64,000 bases of DNA, from NCBI GenBank assembly GCA_964017235.1, contig OZ024929.1:59863603-59927602 (forward strand). The letters run 5' to 3'. The position numbers and the translations under genes were made by a program. Shown piece by piece: positions 11,458 to 23,339 of this stretch. How positions within the stretch are numbered: position 1 is the stretch's first letter; every line of letters starts with the position of its first letter. Source of the stretch: Sabellastarte sp. h YS-2021. Taxonomy: Eukaryota; Annelida; Polychaeta; Sabellida; Sabellidae. The notes below the pieces were generated by a model. That model searched no databases, was not told the origin of the DNA, and saw only the letters and a list, made by a program, of their open reading frames with translations.

Positions 11458-13103
11458 AATTGCGAAAATCAGAGTTGCACTAAAGTCATCAGTGCCTGTT
11501 TCCCTCAAAAGACCGAATAGTAACAGCACCGCCCTGTCCTCTTTTGAGCCTGTATCTGAGGGCGACATCTTCAAAATCCTAAAATCATCCACCACCAAAT
11601 CATGTGACCTGGACCCAAGTGTGCGGACATTTTGGTCACTCCAATAACCAATATTATAAACTATTCACTCAGAGAAGGGAGCTTCCCAAACTGTTTCAAA
11701 ACCGCAGATGTCACCCCCCTTCTCAAGAAACCTAATTTAGACAGAAATCTCCTCAAAAATTACAGACCGGTATCCAACCTCAGTTTTATATCCAAACTAA
11801 TTGAAAAAGTAGTGGCTAAACAGTTAAATAATTATATCGATAGTGAGGGGCTCTCCAATGTCAACCAATCCGCCTACAGGAGACTCCATTTCACAGAATC
11901 AGCACTCCTGAAAATCCAGAATGACATTGCTGCTTTGATGGACTCTGGTAAGGCTGTTGCACTCACATTGCTGGACCTCTGAGCAGCATTCGACACTATC
12001 GACCATGACATTCCTTTTAATTCCCTCAGGGATTGGTTTGGGGTTGATGGCACTGTGTTGAGGTGGATCAAATCCTATCTTTCAAACCGCAAACAGAAGG
12101 TTAGACTAGGTAATACCTTTTCAGATGCTTTCTCACTCCCATATGGTGTGCCCCAGGGCTCTGTCATGGGCCCCCTTCTTTTTACCCTCTATACTACCCC
12201 TGTCAGTAATATCATTTCCAATTTCAATGTCACCCATCATCTATATGCTGATGACACCCAAATATATCTAGCACTGGACCATAGGAACTTTGATTCCAGT
12301 TTTGCTGAGCTTACTGAGTGTCTCACATGTGTCCAAAACTGGATGGCTGGTATGAAACTTAAACTCAACCCCGAGAAAACTGAATTTATTATCATTGGTG
12401 ATAGACACGCCAGAGAGTCCCTCATCAACAAATTCCCTACTCAAATTCTTGGAAATTCTATCTCCCCTACCGATACAGTCAAGAACCTAAGTGTTACTTT
12501 TGACTCCGGAAACACCTTTACTAGCCACATAACCAATATGTGTCGTGCCTGTTACTACTACCTTAAGGACCTAAGACGCATCCGTAAATTCCTCAGTGTG
12601 GATACTGCAGCCTTGCTTGCAAACTCAATGATCAGCAGTCGACTTGACTACTGCAATTCCCTACTTTTTGACGTAAGTAAATACAATACTGCATCTTGTT
12701 TAAGTACAATCTAATTAATTTCAAGGCTATCAAATTCTCTCAACCCATATACCTATCATCCTTGATCAAAACCAGTTGTTTAACGCGTGGAAATCGTCTT
12801 TCTCTTTCCTCAGTCTCTCACAAAAAGGCCATTGGTGGGCGAGGTTTTGCAATGGCTTCCCCCACAGAATGGAACAGACTCCCACAATCAGTACGATCAC
12901 AACAAACAATAACAGGTTTCCGTAGCCAGCTAAAGACCTATTTGTTTAGACTAGCATATCCTCCACAATAGTACATCTCCCTGGTGCACGCTAATTTTGG
13001 ATCTCGACCTGATACGTCCCTGGAATTTCCCTTTTTGACCTCAAGCGCATTAGAGGATGTTACATCAATTTTGCGCTATATAAATGTTTCTATTCTATTC
13101 TAG
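11458..13103 (+). mobile_element. 5'-truncated LINE, CR1/L2-like
   Basis: A non-LTR retrotransposon fragment sits in the degenerate array. It encodes the RT and the C-terminal tail; the endonuclease is missing, as usual for 5' truncation. The 3' end reads GCGCTATATAAATG followed by TTCTATTCTA, the short microsatellite-like tail of CR1/L2 elements. AGCTATTG flanks both sides (about 11441-11457 and 13104), which could be an 8-bp target duplication or just the array's own sequence, since an empty site elsewhere in the array reads GACCTAACTATTGCTC. Confidence 0.88.
11462..12971 (+). pseudogene. LINE reverse transcriptase remnant
   Basis: Translated blocks in order are: FEPVSEGDIFKILKSSTTKSCDLDP (11540-11615); KNYRPVSNLSFISKLIEKV (about 11755-11812); LTLLDL then AAFDTIDHD (the RT A box, 11963-12010); GVPQGSVMGPLLF (12145-12183); and the catalytic YADDTQIY (12241-12264) with LNPEKTEFIIIG. 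The C-terminal WNRLPQSVRSQQTITGFRSQLKTYLF tail is at 12870-12950. Breaks: the frame changes near 11632, an in-frame TGA lies at 11980-11982 where related proteins have Ser, and about 100 residues before the tail are missing near 12685-12740. It is a dead copy of the CR1/L2 group; the exact clade is not resolved. Confidence 0.88.
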
Positions 13104-14040
13104 CTATTGCTCATACCAAATTTGGTATAGATATGTCAAATATTTTTCCTTAAAATGCCCGGAAACAAAAGAAGTACACAAAAGTAACTAAGTAGCTATT
13201 ACTCAGCTAGCTATAGCTACAAAGCTATCATTGACCAAAAGCTATCCTGGCCAAACTATTGACACAACTATCCTTCATATAAATTTTTGTGAAGCTAGAA
13301 AACGTTGTTTTCCTTTAAAATGCTTAAAATAAAAAAGCTACTCAAAGTAGCTGAGTAGCTATTACTCAGTCAGTTATATTGCTATTATCACTAAAAGCAA
13401 TCCCAAGCAAACTATTGACCTATTGCTCATATCAAATTTGGTAAAGATATGTCAAATATTTTTCCTTAAAATGCCCGAAAATATAAGTAGTACACAAAAG
13501 TAGTTAAGTAGCTATTACTCAGTTAGCTATCTTCACCAAAGCTATCATCGACCAAAAGCTATCCTGGCCAAACTATTGACACAATTATCCTTTATATAAA
13601 TTTTTGTGAAGATAGAAAACATTGTTTCATTAAAATGTCCAGAAAAAAAGACAACTCAAAATAGCATAATAGCTATATAACACAGTAGCTATTACTCAGT
13701 TAGCTATAAAGGTATTATCACCAAAAACAATCCCAAGCAAGCTACTGATCCAATAATCCTTCACCCCAAATTTTGTGAACATAGGTGAAATACTTTTCCG
13801 TTAAAATGCTTAAAATAAAAAAGTAGCTATTACTCAGTCAGTTATATAGCTATTATCACTAAAAGCAATCCCAAGCAAGCTATTGACCTAACTATTGCTC
13901 ATACCAAATTTGGTAAAGATATGTCAAATATTTTTCCTTAAAATGCCCGGAAACAAAAGAAGTACACAAAAGTAACTAAGTAGCTATTACTCAGTTAGCT
14001 ATAGAGCTATCTTCACCAAAAATCCCATGCAAGCTATTAA
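13104..14040 (+). repeat. Degenerate AGCTATTACTCAG array, right of the LINE
   Basis: This continues the 10911-11457 array. Anchors at about 13193, 13357, 13508, 13684, 13824 and 13981 give 140-176 bp spacing. Units share ACCAAATTTGGTAAAGATATG and CAAGCAAGCTATTGACC. Confidence 0.75.
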
Positions 14041-14196
14041 CGCAATAAACACCCATACCAAATTTGGTAAACATAGAATAAATACTGTTCCTTGAAATGA
14101 GCGGAAACCAAGCGTGACAGATGGCGGACGCCGGAAAAAGGAAAAACTAGAGGATCGCTCGCAAAAAAAAAAGATAATGTTTTTGCATAGCAAAAA
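14041..14196. other. Unassigned spacer before F3 copy 1
   Basis: This short stretch contains GACAGATGGCGGACGCCGG and an A10 run. It has no reading frame worth calling. It ends in CAAAAA directly before the F3 start. Confidence 0.4.
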
Positions 14197-14289
14197 CAAA
14201 GCGTCCCGAAAAGGATATAAAGGTGAGTGCTAAAGCATTAAGAAAATGCTTCGTTTCTAGCCTTATACTGTTGTGGCAACCAAAGTCAG

Positions 14290-14543
14290 CGCAGTCTGCT
14301 CTATCTAGCACGGTTTTCAAGATATAAGCATTTTTGTGTTTTGCAAAAAATAAAAAAATTTAAAATGTCCGCTATATTTGGCGAGACAAAAATATTTTGA
14401 AAATTGGAGATACCCAGCAGGTCCAAATTTTTGTTGAGTTCGCTCCATATAGCACGGTTTTCGAGATATAAGCATTTTTGTGTTTTGCAAAAACTTTGAA
14501 AATTCAAAATGGCCACCATTTTTGGGGAGACAAAAATTTTTGT
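14290..14543 (+). repeat. 169-bp-type units, left block in F3-1
   Basis: One to two units with AAATGTCCGCTATATTTGG and CAAAATGGCCACCATTTTTG, separated by a 'ccatatagcacggttttcgagatataagcatttttgtgttttgc'-like stretch. They match the block at 17416-18185. Confidence 0.75.
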
Positions 14544-14645
14544 CAAGACCACTGCCGCGGTGTGTATCTCCCGCCGAGCATTAAAGCAGAAGAAATAGCT
14601 TTTCCGAGATATTCACAATTTTTCATTTTCGTGTGTGAAAGCTCT
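14544..14645 (+). repeat. F2-type 5' end inside F3-1
   Basis: CAAGACCACTGCCGCGGT then GTATCTCCCGCCGAG matches the F2 start at 34029 and 56976. It follows a T-rich, not A-rich, run (TTTTTGT). No F2 3' hairpin is found downstream, so this is a fused or truncated F2 piece. Confidence 0.75.
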
Positions 14646-17415
14646 TCCAAAAGTAGGTGAATGAGTTATTTGAGAAAAATTGGCTATCTGCAATACTATT
14701 AAGAGATAATTCACATTTACTCATTTTGAGTAGGTGAATAATTATCTATGGGTCTGAAACTTCACCAAGTGAAAGCTCTGCCAAAAGTAGGTGAATGAGT
14801 TATTTGAGAAAAATTGGCTATCTGCAATACTTTTAGAGATAATTCGCATTTACTCATTTTGAGTAGGTGAGTAATTAGCTATGGGTCTGAAACTTCACCA
14901 TGTGAAAGCTCTCCCACAAGTAGATGAATGAGTATTTGATAAAAATTGGGTATCCGCAATACTTTTACAGATAATTAGCATTTACTCATTTTGAGTAGGT
15001 GAATAAATAGCTATGGGTCTGAAACTTCACATAGTGAAAGCTCTCCCAAAAGTAGGTGAATGAGTTATTTGAGAAAAATTGGCTATCTGCAATACTTTTA
15101 GAGATAATTCGCATTTACTCATTTTGAGTAGGTGAATAATTAGCTATGGGTCTGAAACTTCACCAAGTGAAAGCTCTGCCAAAAGTAGGTGAATGAGTTA
15201 TTTGAGAAAAATTGGCTATCTGCAATACTTTTAGAGATAATTCGCATTTACTCATTTTGAGTAGGTGAGTAATTAGCTATGGGTCTGAAACTTCACCAAG
15301 TGAAAGCTCTCCCAAAAGTAGGTGAATGATTAATTTGAGAAAAATTGGCTATCTGCAATACTTTTAGAGATAATTCGCATTTACTCATTTTGAGTAGGTG
15401 AGTAATTAGCTATGGGTCTGAAACTTCACAGAGTGAAAGCTCTCCCAAAAGTAGGTGAATGAGTTATTTGAGAAAAATTGGCTATCTGCAATACTTTTAG
15501 AGATAATTCGCATTTACTCATTTTGAGTAGGTGAGTAATTAGCTATGGGTCTGAAACTTCACCAAGTGAAAGCTCTCCCAAAAGTAGGTGAATGATTAAT
15601 TTGACAAAAATTGGCTATCTGCAATACTTTTAGAGATAATTCGCATTTACTCATTTTGAGTAGGTGAGTAATTAGCTATGGGTCTGAAACTTCACCAAGT
15701 GAAAGCTCTCCCAAAAGTAGGTGAATGAGTTATTTGAGAAAAATTGGCTATCTGCAATACTTTTAGAGATATTTAGCATTTACTCATTTTGAGTAGGTGA
15801 GTAATTAGCTATGGGTCTGAAACTTCACCAAGTGAAAGCTCTCCCAAAAGTAGGTGAATGAGTTATTTGAGAAAAATTGGCTATCTGCAATACTTTTAGA
15901 GATAATTCGCATTTACTCATTTTGAGTAGGTGAGTAATTAGCTATGGGTCTGAAACTTCACCAAGTGAAAGCTCTCCCAAAAGTAGGTGAATGAGTTATT
16001 TGAGAAAAATTGGCTATCTGCAATACTTTTAGAGATAATTCGCATTTACTCATTTTCAGTAGGTGAGTAATTAGCTATGGGTCTGAAACTTCACCAAGTG
16101 AAAGCTCTGCCAAAAGTAGGTGAATGAGTTATTTGAGAAAAATTGGCTATCTGCAATACTTTTAGAGATAATTCGCATTTACTCATTTTGAGTAGGTGAG
16201 TAATTAGCTATGGGTCTGAAACTTCAGAGTGAAAGCTCTCCCAAAAGTAGGTGAATGAGTTATTTGAGAAAAATTGGCTATCTGCAATACTTTTAGAGAT
16301 AATTCGCATTTACTCATTTTGAGTAGGTGAGTAATTAGCTATGGGTCTGAAACTTCACCAAGTGAAAGCTCTCCCAAAAGTAGGTGAATGATTAATTTGA
16401 CAAAAATTGGCTATCTGCAATACTTTTAGAGATAATTCGCATTTACTCATTTTGAGTAGGTGAGTAATTAGCTATGGGTCTGAAACTTCACCAAGTGAAA
16501 GCTCTCCCAAAAGTAGGTGAATGAGTTATTTGAGAAAAATTGGCTATCTGCAATACTTTTAGAGATAATTCGCATTTACTCATTTTGAGTAGGTGAGTAA
16601 TTAGCTATGGGTCTGAAACTTCACCAAGTGAAAGCTCTGCCAAAAGTAGGTGAATGAGTTATTTGAGAAAAATTGGCTATCTGCAATACTTTTAGAGATA
16701 ATTTGCATTTACTCATTTTGAGTAGGTGAGTAATTAGCTATGGGTCTGAAACTTCACCATGTGAAAGCTCTCCCACAAGTAGATGAATGAGTATTTGATA
16801 AAAATTGGGTATCCGCAATACTTTTACAGATAATTAGCATTTACTCATTTTGAATAGGTGAATAAATAGCTATGGGTCTGAAACTTCACATAGTGAAAGC
16901 TCTCCCAAAAGTAGGTGAATGAGTTATTTGAGAAAAATTGGCTATCTGCAATACTTTTAGAGATAATTCGCATTTACTCATTTTGAGTAGGTGAGTAATT
17001 AGCTATGGGTCTGAAACTTCACCAAGTGAAAGCTCTCCCAAAAGTAGGTGAATGATTAATTTGACAAAAATTGGCTATCTGCAATACTTTTAGAGATAAT
17101 TCGCATTTACTCATTTTGAGTAGGTGAATAATTAGCTATGGGTCTGAAACTTCACCAAGTGAAAGCTCTCCCAAAAGTAGGTGAATGAGTTATTTGAGAA
17201 AAATTGGCTATCTGCAATACTTTTAGAGATAATTCGCATTTACTCATTTTGAGTAGGTGAGTAATTAGCTATGGGTCTGAAACTTCACCAAGTGAAAGCT
17301 CTCCCAAAAGTAGGTGAATGATTTATTTGAGAAAAATTGGCTATCTGCAATACTTTTAGAGATAATTCGCATTTACTCATTTTGAGTAGGTGAGTAATTA
17401 GCTATGGGTCTGAAA
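14646..17415 (+). repeat. 133-bp tandem array in F3-1 (about 21 units)
   Basis: The anchor TCATTTTGAG recurs at 14721, 14854, 14986, 15119 and on to 17377, a 132-133 bp period and about 21 units, many almost identical. A rare pair of variant units (ACAAGTAGATGAATGAG, TTGGGTATCCGCAATAC) occurs at about 14905-15040 and again at about 16763-16900, 14 units apart. Confidence 0.95.
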
Positions 17416-18185
17416 ATTCGAAAATTCAAAATGGCCGCCATTTTTTGCGAGAAATTTTTTGTTTGAAAATTGGCATGGCTACTCTGCAGAGATACCCTGC
17501 AGGTCAAAAATTTCGTCGAAATCGCTCTATCTAGCAGGGTTTTCGAGATATAAACATTTTTATGTTTTGCAATTTTTGCGAAAAATTCGAAAATTCAAAA
17601 TGGCCGCCATTTTTGGCGAGACAAATTTTTTTTGAAAATTGGCATGGCTACTCTGCAGATATACCCTGTGGGTCAAAAATTTCGTCGAAATCGCTCTATC
17701 TAGCAGGGTTTTCGAGATATAAGCATTTTTATGTTTTGCAATTTTTGCGAAAAATTCGAAAATTCAAAATGGCCGCCATTTTTGGCGAGACAAATTTTTT
17801 TTCAAAATTGGGATAACTACTCTGCAGAGATACCCTGCGGGTCAAAAATTTCGTCGAAATCGCTCTATCTAGCACGGTTTTCGAGATACAAGCATTTTTG
17901 TGTTTTACAATTTTTGCAAAAATTTCGAAAATTCAAAATGGCCGCCATTTTTGGCGAGACAAAAATTTTTTCAAAATTGGGATAACTACTCTGCAGAGAT
18001 ACCCTGCGGGTCAAAAATTTCGTCGAAATCGCTCTATCTAGCACGGTTTTCGAGATATAAGCATTTTTGTGTTTTGCAATTTTTGCGAAAATTTCGAAAA
18101 TTCAAAATGGCCGCCATTTTGGGCGAGAGAAAAATTTTTTGAAAATTGGGAAAACTACTCTGCAGAGATACCCTGTGGGTCAAAA
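17416..18185 (+). repeat. 169-bp tandem units, right block in F3-1
   Basis: Four to five units repeat every 169 bp (unit points at about 17562, 17731, 17900 and 18069). Each carries the near-palindrome AAAATGGCCGCCATTTT, then AGATACCCTGCGGGTCAAAA and CGAAATCGCTCTATCTAGCA. Reading frames through them are a by-product of the repeat. Confidence 0.93.
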
Positions 18186-18233
18186 AGCTTGAAGCTCTCC
18201 CATACACAAACAAGCGTCCCTTGTGGGACGCTT

Positions 18234-18451
18234 AATAATATGTCAACCCCCCAGTGAGGTGGACATAATAAAGTGGATTTTATGCAATCCCAAATTGGAA
18301 CTAACTATTCCAAAATATCTCGACGCAAATTATGTCTCATATTAGAGACAGGTGTGTCTCGCTTAAATATGCGGCCAGAGCGAACACTGATGTTCCAAAC
18401 CTACACCCGCCAACAAATGTCCCTACCAAGTATCAACTTCCTACACCTTGA
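18234..18451. repeat. Flank with CTACCAAGTATCAACTTCCTACACC repeat
   Basis: No gene is seen. The end (about 18405-18450) contains CAACAAATGTCCCTACCAAG and ATCAACTTCCTACACCTT, also found at about 63806-63845 in the AGGTCA-rich repeat. It stops abruptly at the border of DIRS B1. Confidence 0.6.
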
Positions 18452-18700
18452 TGGTCGAGGGGCGCCTGTTTAGATTTTGGTACAGGTACATGAAAAATTC
18501 TGAGACTTGTTTCACAGATGGAGTGGAGAATTTTCTCTGCACCACTTCTCAAATAGGGCCCACTTTGACTTGTAGATGGTCCTTGTTGATGACCTCTGAG
18601 GGGCAGCAATTCTTTCTGCCACCTCCACAGAGAAGCCTTGTTCTTGGAGCTGTCCACTCCTAGACACCAGGCGTGGAGGTTGAGATGTTGTGGATTGCTG
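18452..18700 (-). pseudogene. DIRS B1 tyrosine recombinase start (fossil)
   Basis: The minus strand encodes VEVAERIAAPQRSSTRTIYK and SKWALFEKWC, the N-terminal part of the B-lineage recombinase also seen at 28488-28600 in B2. It overlaps the 3' part of the RT/RNase H region in another frame, as is usual in DIRS elements. Broken. Confidence 0.7.
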
Positions 18701-20533
18701 TGAAACACATAATTGTGGGACTGTTTGAGGAGAGTTGTTGACACTGGAAGTTGTAGTGGGATCTCTGTTGAGAGCTGCACTAGGTCCCAAAACCAGGGCA
18801 TCCCTGGCCAGCCTGGGGCTATTACAATGATCAGGCAATGGCATTGCCTGATCTTTTGGATCACCTTGTGAAGGAGAGCTGTCGGAGGGTAAGCATAGGC
18901 AGTGAGACCCATCCAGTTTATGTTCAGAGCATCTATGTCCCAAGCCCTTGTGTCTAGGACAGGAGATACGTACAGTGGAAGTTTGTGGTTCAGGTGAGTG
19001 GCAAATAGATCTACATGAAGAGTGAACCACTTTTGGCAGATCTGTTTGAATACCTGCGGATGCAGTGACCATTCTGTTGACTGTACTTGGTTCGACCTGG
19101 ATAGAAGGTCGGCCATCACATTTAGACACCCTGGAATGTGTCTGGCTTTTAATGTTATGTGATAGTGATGGCACCATGTCATGATCTTCCACAGGAGAGC
19201 GCACATCTCTGCTGAGTGAGTTCCTCCTTGTTTGTTTATGTAGGCTACCACTGTTGAGTTGTCCGTTGCAACTAGCACTGTTTGGTTCTGGCACTGGTCC
19301 TTGAAGCTTCGAAGGGCCAGGGAGACCGCCTTCAATTCTAGAACGTTTATGTGCAGCCTTTTTTCCCGGTCTGACCACAGACCCTTGTAGAACTTTGATC
19401 TAAGTGAGCGCCCCAACCTTCGTTTGAGGGGTCTGTAAAGAGTTGGATACTGTGGTCTCTGGATACTGAAGGTCTACACCTCTCATCATGTTTGAGGGAT
19501 TTTGCCACAAGTTTAAGCGAGCTGCAATGACTTCTGTCCAAGGAAGGAGGTGGTCCAGCGACTGAGGATATCTCCAGTGCTCCTTGAGGTGAAACTGAAA
19601 GGGCCTCATGTGAAGGCGTCCCTCCGGGATCATTTTCTCCGTTGAGGCAAGCAACCCAATTAGCAACATCAAACATCTTGCAGTCAAGACATGTCTTGAC
19701 TTGAGTCTTAGGATCAAATCCTGAAGTTTGAGCCATCTCTCTTGGGTGGGTTTTACAAGGGCTGAATCTAGATGGTATTCGTAGCCCACGAACGAAAACA
19801 CCTGAGTAGGTTTCAGTTCTGATTTTTCCTGATTTATTATCCAAACCAAGGACTGGGTTAAGTGTACCACTGCCTGAGTGTTCACTTGGGCTTCCTCCTG
19901 AGACTGGGACCTGATCAGCCAATCATCCAGGTATTGGTGAAGTCTGAGTCCTCTGGAGAGGGCCATTAGCTTCACTTCCTTTACAATCATTGTAAAGACC
20001 TGGGGGCTGTGGCTAGTCCGAATGGGAGGGAGGTGAACTGGAACACCTGGGACCTGTAGCAAAACCTTAGGTATTTCCTTGAGTTGGGAAGGATGGGGAT
20101 ATGAAGGTAAGCGTCTGATACGTCTATTGACGATACCCATTCCCCTGGAATCAGGGAGGTCCTGATGGACTCTGGAGTTTCCATTTTGAACTTTTCTACA
20201 TGTAGAAAAGTGTTGAGCCTGCTTAGGTCTATGACTGGCCTCCACCTTTGGTGAGGCTTGGGTACTAGGAACAGGCGACTGTAAAACCCGAGAGATTTTA
20301 CATTTTCCACCCTTTCGATTGCGTTCTTTGACAGAAGAGACTGGATACAAGTGGCCAGGGCTTGGTCTTTTTGACGGGCCTTGTACTCTGATAAAATCAG
20401 AGGGAATATGACCAAATTTGGTTTTGAAAGGTATGGCACTACGTAGCCATTGGTGATAATGTTGATTGTTTGCCAGTCTCTTCTAAAAGAACGGAGGCGA
20501 CCTACTGGTGGACTGAGGGAGGCTTTTAAGGAG
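18700..20533 (-). pseudogene. DIRS B1 reverse transcriptase / RNase H region (fossil)
   Basis: In order: RT with SLGFYSRLFLVPKPHQRWRP and VIDLSRLNTFLHVEKFKMET (20300-20170); the catalytic LHQYLDDWLIRSQSQ (about 19940-19900); RNase H with LVATDNSTVVAYINKQGG (about 19275-19225) and ARHIPGCLNVMADLLSRSN (about 19150-19095); then VDLFATHLNHKLPLYVSPV, TAYAYPPTALLHKVIQKI and VIAPGWPGMPWFWDL (19020-18790). Function known for the family: cDNA synthesis and RNA-strand removal. Broken. Confidence 0.85.
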
Positions 20534-22646
20534 TCATTGGGAAGAGGGGTTTCCATGCCCTCGCCCCCTGTTGTGGGGTTGAAAATGACCCCTGGAGCCT
20601 CTGAAGTTCGGTTTCCCCCTACCTGAGGAAAACGATTGGTTACTGCTTTGTGAGGAGTTGCCCCCATAGGGGCGTTTCCTGTAGGAGCCTCTTTTCTTGT
20701 GAGGACCACGAAAGGGCTTATAGGGTCCAAAACCCTGAGAGTCTTTAGAGGTGCCTTTTTGAGGCAAGTTGAGACTTCTTGAGTTCTTGGCGTCTCGTTT
20801 CCCCTAACTGTGGTGGCAAAAGGGTCATTTCGGCTTCGCGCCTAAACAAGCCAGTGTTACCCATAGAATATAGTTCCCTCTGGAGTATATGTGCTAGGGA
20901 TTTGCTGAGGCATGTGAGATCCCTGTGTTGGATAAGAACAGTCTTATTCCAAAAGTCTAAGTATTCACAGGCTTGTTCATATCCACGCTTTGCTGCTTTC
21001 TCAGGATTGGCACCTTTCTGGATCTGAGTCTTAACCTTCTTGTGAAGGTTGACTTTATGCTATGTTGACACTTTTCAAGAGAAGCATTGCAAAGGCAGCA
21101 GTAAAGTTGAGCGTGGAGATATTTTGCCTATCTTGGTGTTCCAATTCCTTAAGAATTGGAAGGGGAACCTTGTCCATAGGAGCCCCAGGGGGTTTAGGAG
21201 TAACACAGATTTTTGCAAAATCTGTATTCAACTCCTGAATTTTCTCCTCATAACAGGGCTGTCCCACCTTGTACCACTTTGTATTGGAAGGAGGAGGTTT
21301 GATGTATTTACCCTCAGGTAAATTAGCGGCCTGAAAATCATGTTCAAATTTATCAAAGGCATCTTTGATAACTGAGCTGAGTGGTAGCACAGAGGAAGGA
21401 CCTCTAGGTCTGAGCTCTTGAAGGCCTTTTTCATCATCCAGACCATAACTGAAGTTGAGGACCTAGGCATAGATTCCCTGGGGTCAGGGAGAGAAAGAAT
21501 GCACCTGAAGGTGTCCACCTCTTCAGCATACTGGGAGGGAACGTCAGACAGAGCTACTTCCCTATAATAAGGGGGGTCTGGATCATGTTGAGGTTGGTCT
21601 TGGTCAGAGAGAGCCCCAGAGGGCTGAGCCCTCGAGGGCTTTGAAGACCTGTGTCTGGATGCAGAGGACTGATCCTCCTCTGAGGAAGATGACACATATC
21701 TGGACCTGGTTTTATGTTTACTCTTGTCAGTATGTTTTTTAGGTTTAGTAGATGGAATCCAAGGTTCATTGGATTCATCATTGAATTGATCCGAGGCAGA
21801 CCTGGGTTCAACCTCATGTCTACTGTGAGAGTGACAGTGTTTTTCAGGTTTATCCGAGGCCTTCATAGAAGGTTCCTTGGATGCACTAGCATTCTGATCC
21901 GATGCATTATAAGGATCAGATCCGAGACGTGGAGGAATTGCTGGACCATAGTCCACATCCATATCCTCGGTCTGACTGGTAGTTCTAGGTCTCGGAGGGG
22001 GTAGGTCCAGATTAACAACAGCACTAGATGATGTACCAGGTTTAGAAGCAGAAACCGAGGTCTGCTCCACCTCTGTTTGCTTTTTTAGAAGTCAACTCCT
22101 CTTGGGAGTGACTGAAAAGCTTCCAACATAGATGCCTGGAACGAACCCATTTGCTGCTGTAAATGGATGTTAAGTGTGTTACCCAGGGATTTCTTTAAAT
22201 TTGATTCTATTTTCTGCTGTAAAGCAGAACCTGGGGTGGGTGGGACAGTCTTTGCTGGCGTTTTGAGAGATAATGAACTGAAGGGTAGGGGTTGTGGATG
22301 TGGGGGTGAGGTAAACAAATTGTCAGCAGCACTCTCAAGGTCTGCATTTGAACCAGTGAAAGAATCCACGTTATCCCCTAGTAGATTTAAACCATCATCT
22401 TTTGGAGTAACAGTGAGGCACTTTTGTTTGTTTAATATACCGCTTTCTCTGTGAGATCTTCGACATTTGTTCTTCAGTGAAAGAACCACATATATTGCAG
22501 GGATTTTCGAAAGTGACACAGGGGTCATCACCCTTGCCAGATTCCCTACAGGTAGGGCAGTAGTTATGTGTGTCGAATGGAAAGCAAAAGTGCCTGCACT
22601 TGCTAGATCTCGGTTTGTCTTTATTCGTTTGGTGGGAAGACATTTT
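20534..22646 (-). pseudogene. DIRS B1 gag-like region with RGG-rich tail (fossil)
   Basis: The start at about 22646 gives MSSHQTNKDKPRSSKCRHFC, then a Cys/His head (CPTCRESGKGDDPC, CNIC). A Ser/Pro-rich middle follows with many charged and histidine residues (KHTDKSKHKTRSRYVSSSSE). The C-terminal end is Arg/Gly/Asn-rich (KKRGSYRKRPYGGNSSQSSN, FRGSRGHFQPHNRGRGHG) and is a likely RNA-binding tail. The A/C/D lineage has a Cys-rich segment in the comparable place instead. Broken. Confidence 0.75.
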
Positions 22647-23339
22647 AAACACAATAAAAAATACGTACTAAAAAACCTGAACCGAGGAAAACTCAAAACA
22701 CGCAAAAATAATGAAAAATACTTATCCTGTCAAAACAGAACTTTCACAGAAGAATCTATTTTACGACCACAGTTTGACCCCTACAGGGGATCGGGGGAAA
22801 TTTAATTTGCTTTCTAGACTCTCCACATATGGTTTCCTACTACCTCCCAATACATTTATGGCTCTAAATGCAATACTTAAGAAAATAATAGGGGGGTTCA
22901 CATGAATTTTAAGCTTTCTGGTTGGTACCTCATAAATCAGTAATTTTTCATCGGATCGCTCCCAAAATCTAATCAGCTCGCATTTTTGATAGTATGTACA
23001 TGTGTGTTAACTGCAAGCCTCTGCAGTCAATAGATTTTGCTGAATGCCGATGACGGGCGGGTGTACCCAAACAAGAGGAGAGTGCAGGTGAACGGGCACT
23101 GTGTCAGCTGACCGAGTGTTTTTGACTTGTGAAGGTGATAATGAGAAGAAAGCATAATTATCAGGGAAAGTGCTCTACAGAAGTACAGTAAATGGTAATT
23201 GAACAGTATGTTCGAAAGAAATTCCGAAGCTGACAGAAGAAAAGGACAAAAAAGTTGTGCCCTGCAAATGGTATTATGAAGGAAAGTAACAAGGTAACTG
23301 TTTAAGTGTAAAAAGTAGGTTAAAACATATTTAAAGAAA

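Larger units (their letters stand above)
14197..18233 (+). mobile_element. F3 hairpin-ended array element, copy 1
   Basis: It begins CAAAGCGTCCCGAAAAGG after an A5 run and ends in a hairpin at 18212-18233 (arms AAGCGTCCC and GGGACGCTT, loop TTGT) followed by AATAATA. The 5' AAGCGTCCC and the 3' hairpin form a subterminal inverted repeat. A second small hairpin (AAGCATT / AATGCTT) lies at 14233-14251. The interior has 169-bp units, then an F2-type 5' end (14544), a 133-bp array, and 169-bp units again. There is no coding capacity. It looks HINE-like by inference. Confidence 0.8.
18452..22761 (-). mobile_element. DIRS-type retrotransposon copy B1 (broken, partial)
   Basis: A minus-strand DIRS copy of the B lineage, close to B2. 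From the 5' side it holds a leader, gag (about 22646-20534), RT/RNase H (about 20500-18700) and only the start of the tyrosine recombinase. Terminal repeats are not present at either border. Long identical protein stretches shared with B2, such as KNAIERVENVKSLGFYSRLF, argue for a fairly recent common source. It is broken, with a handful of breaks. Confidence 0.85.

Noticed and set aside
11441-13112. Firm 8-bp target duplication AGCTATTG for the LINE
   Set aside because: The host array itself repeats AGCTATTG, so the match may be pre-existing; kept only as a possibility.
14646-17415. CRISPR-like regular spacing
   Set aside because: The units are contiguous 133-bp satellite monomers without unique spacers, in an evidently animal genome.
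17562-18257. Overlapping frames encoding repeated KFKMAAIFGE-like peptides
   Set aside because: They are by-products of the 169-bp tandem units; shifts between units and drift show no coding constraint.
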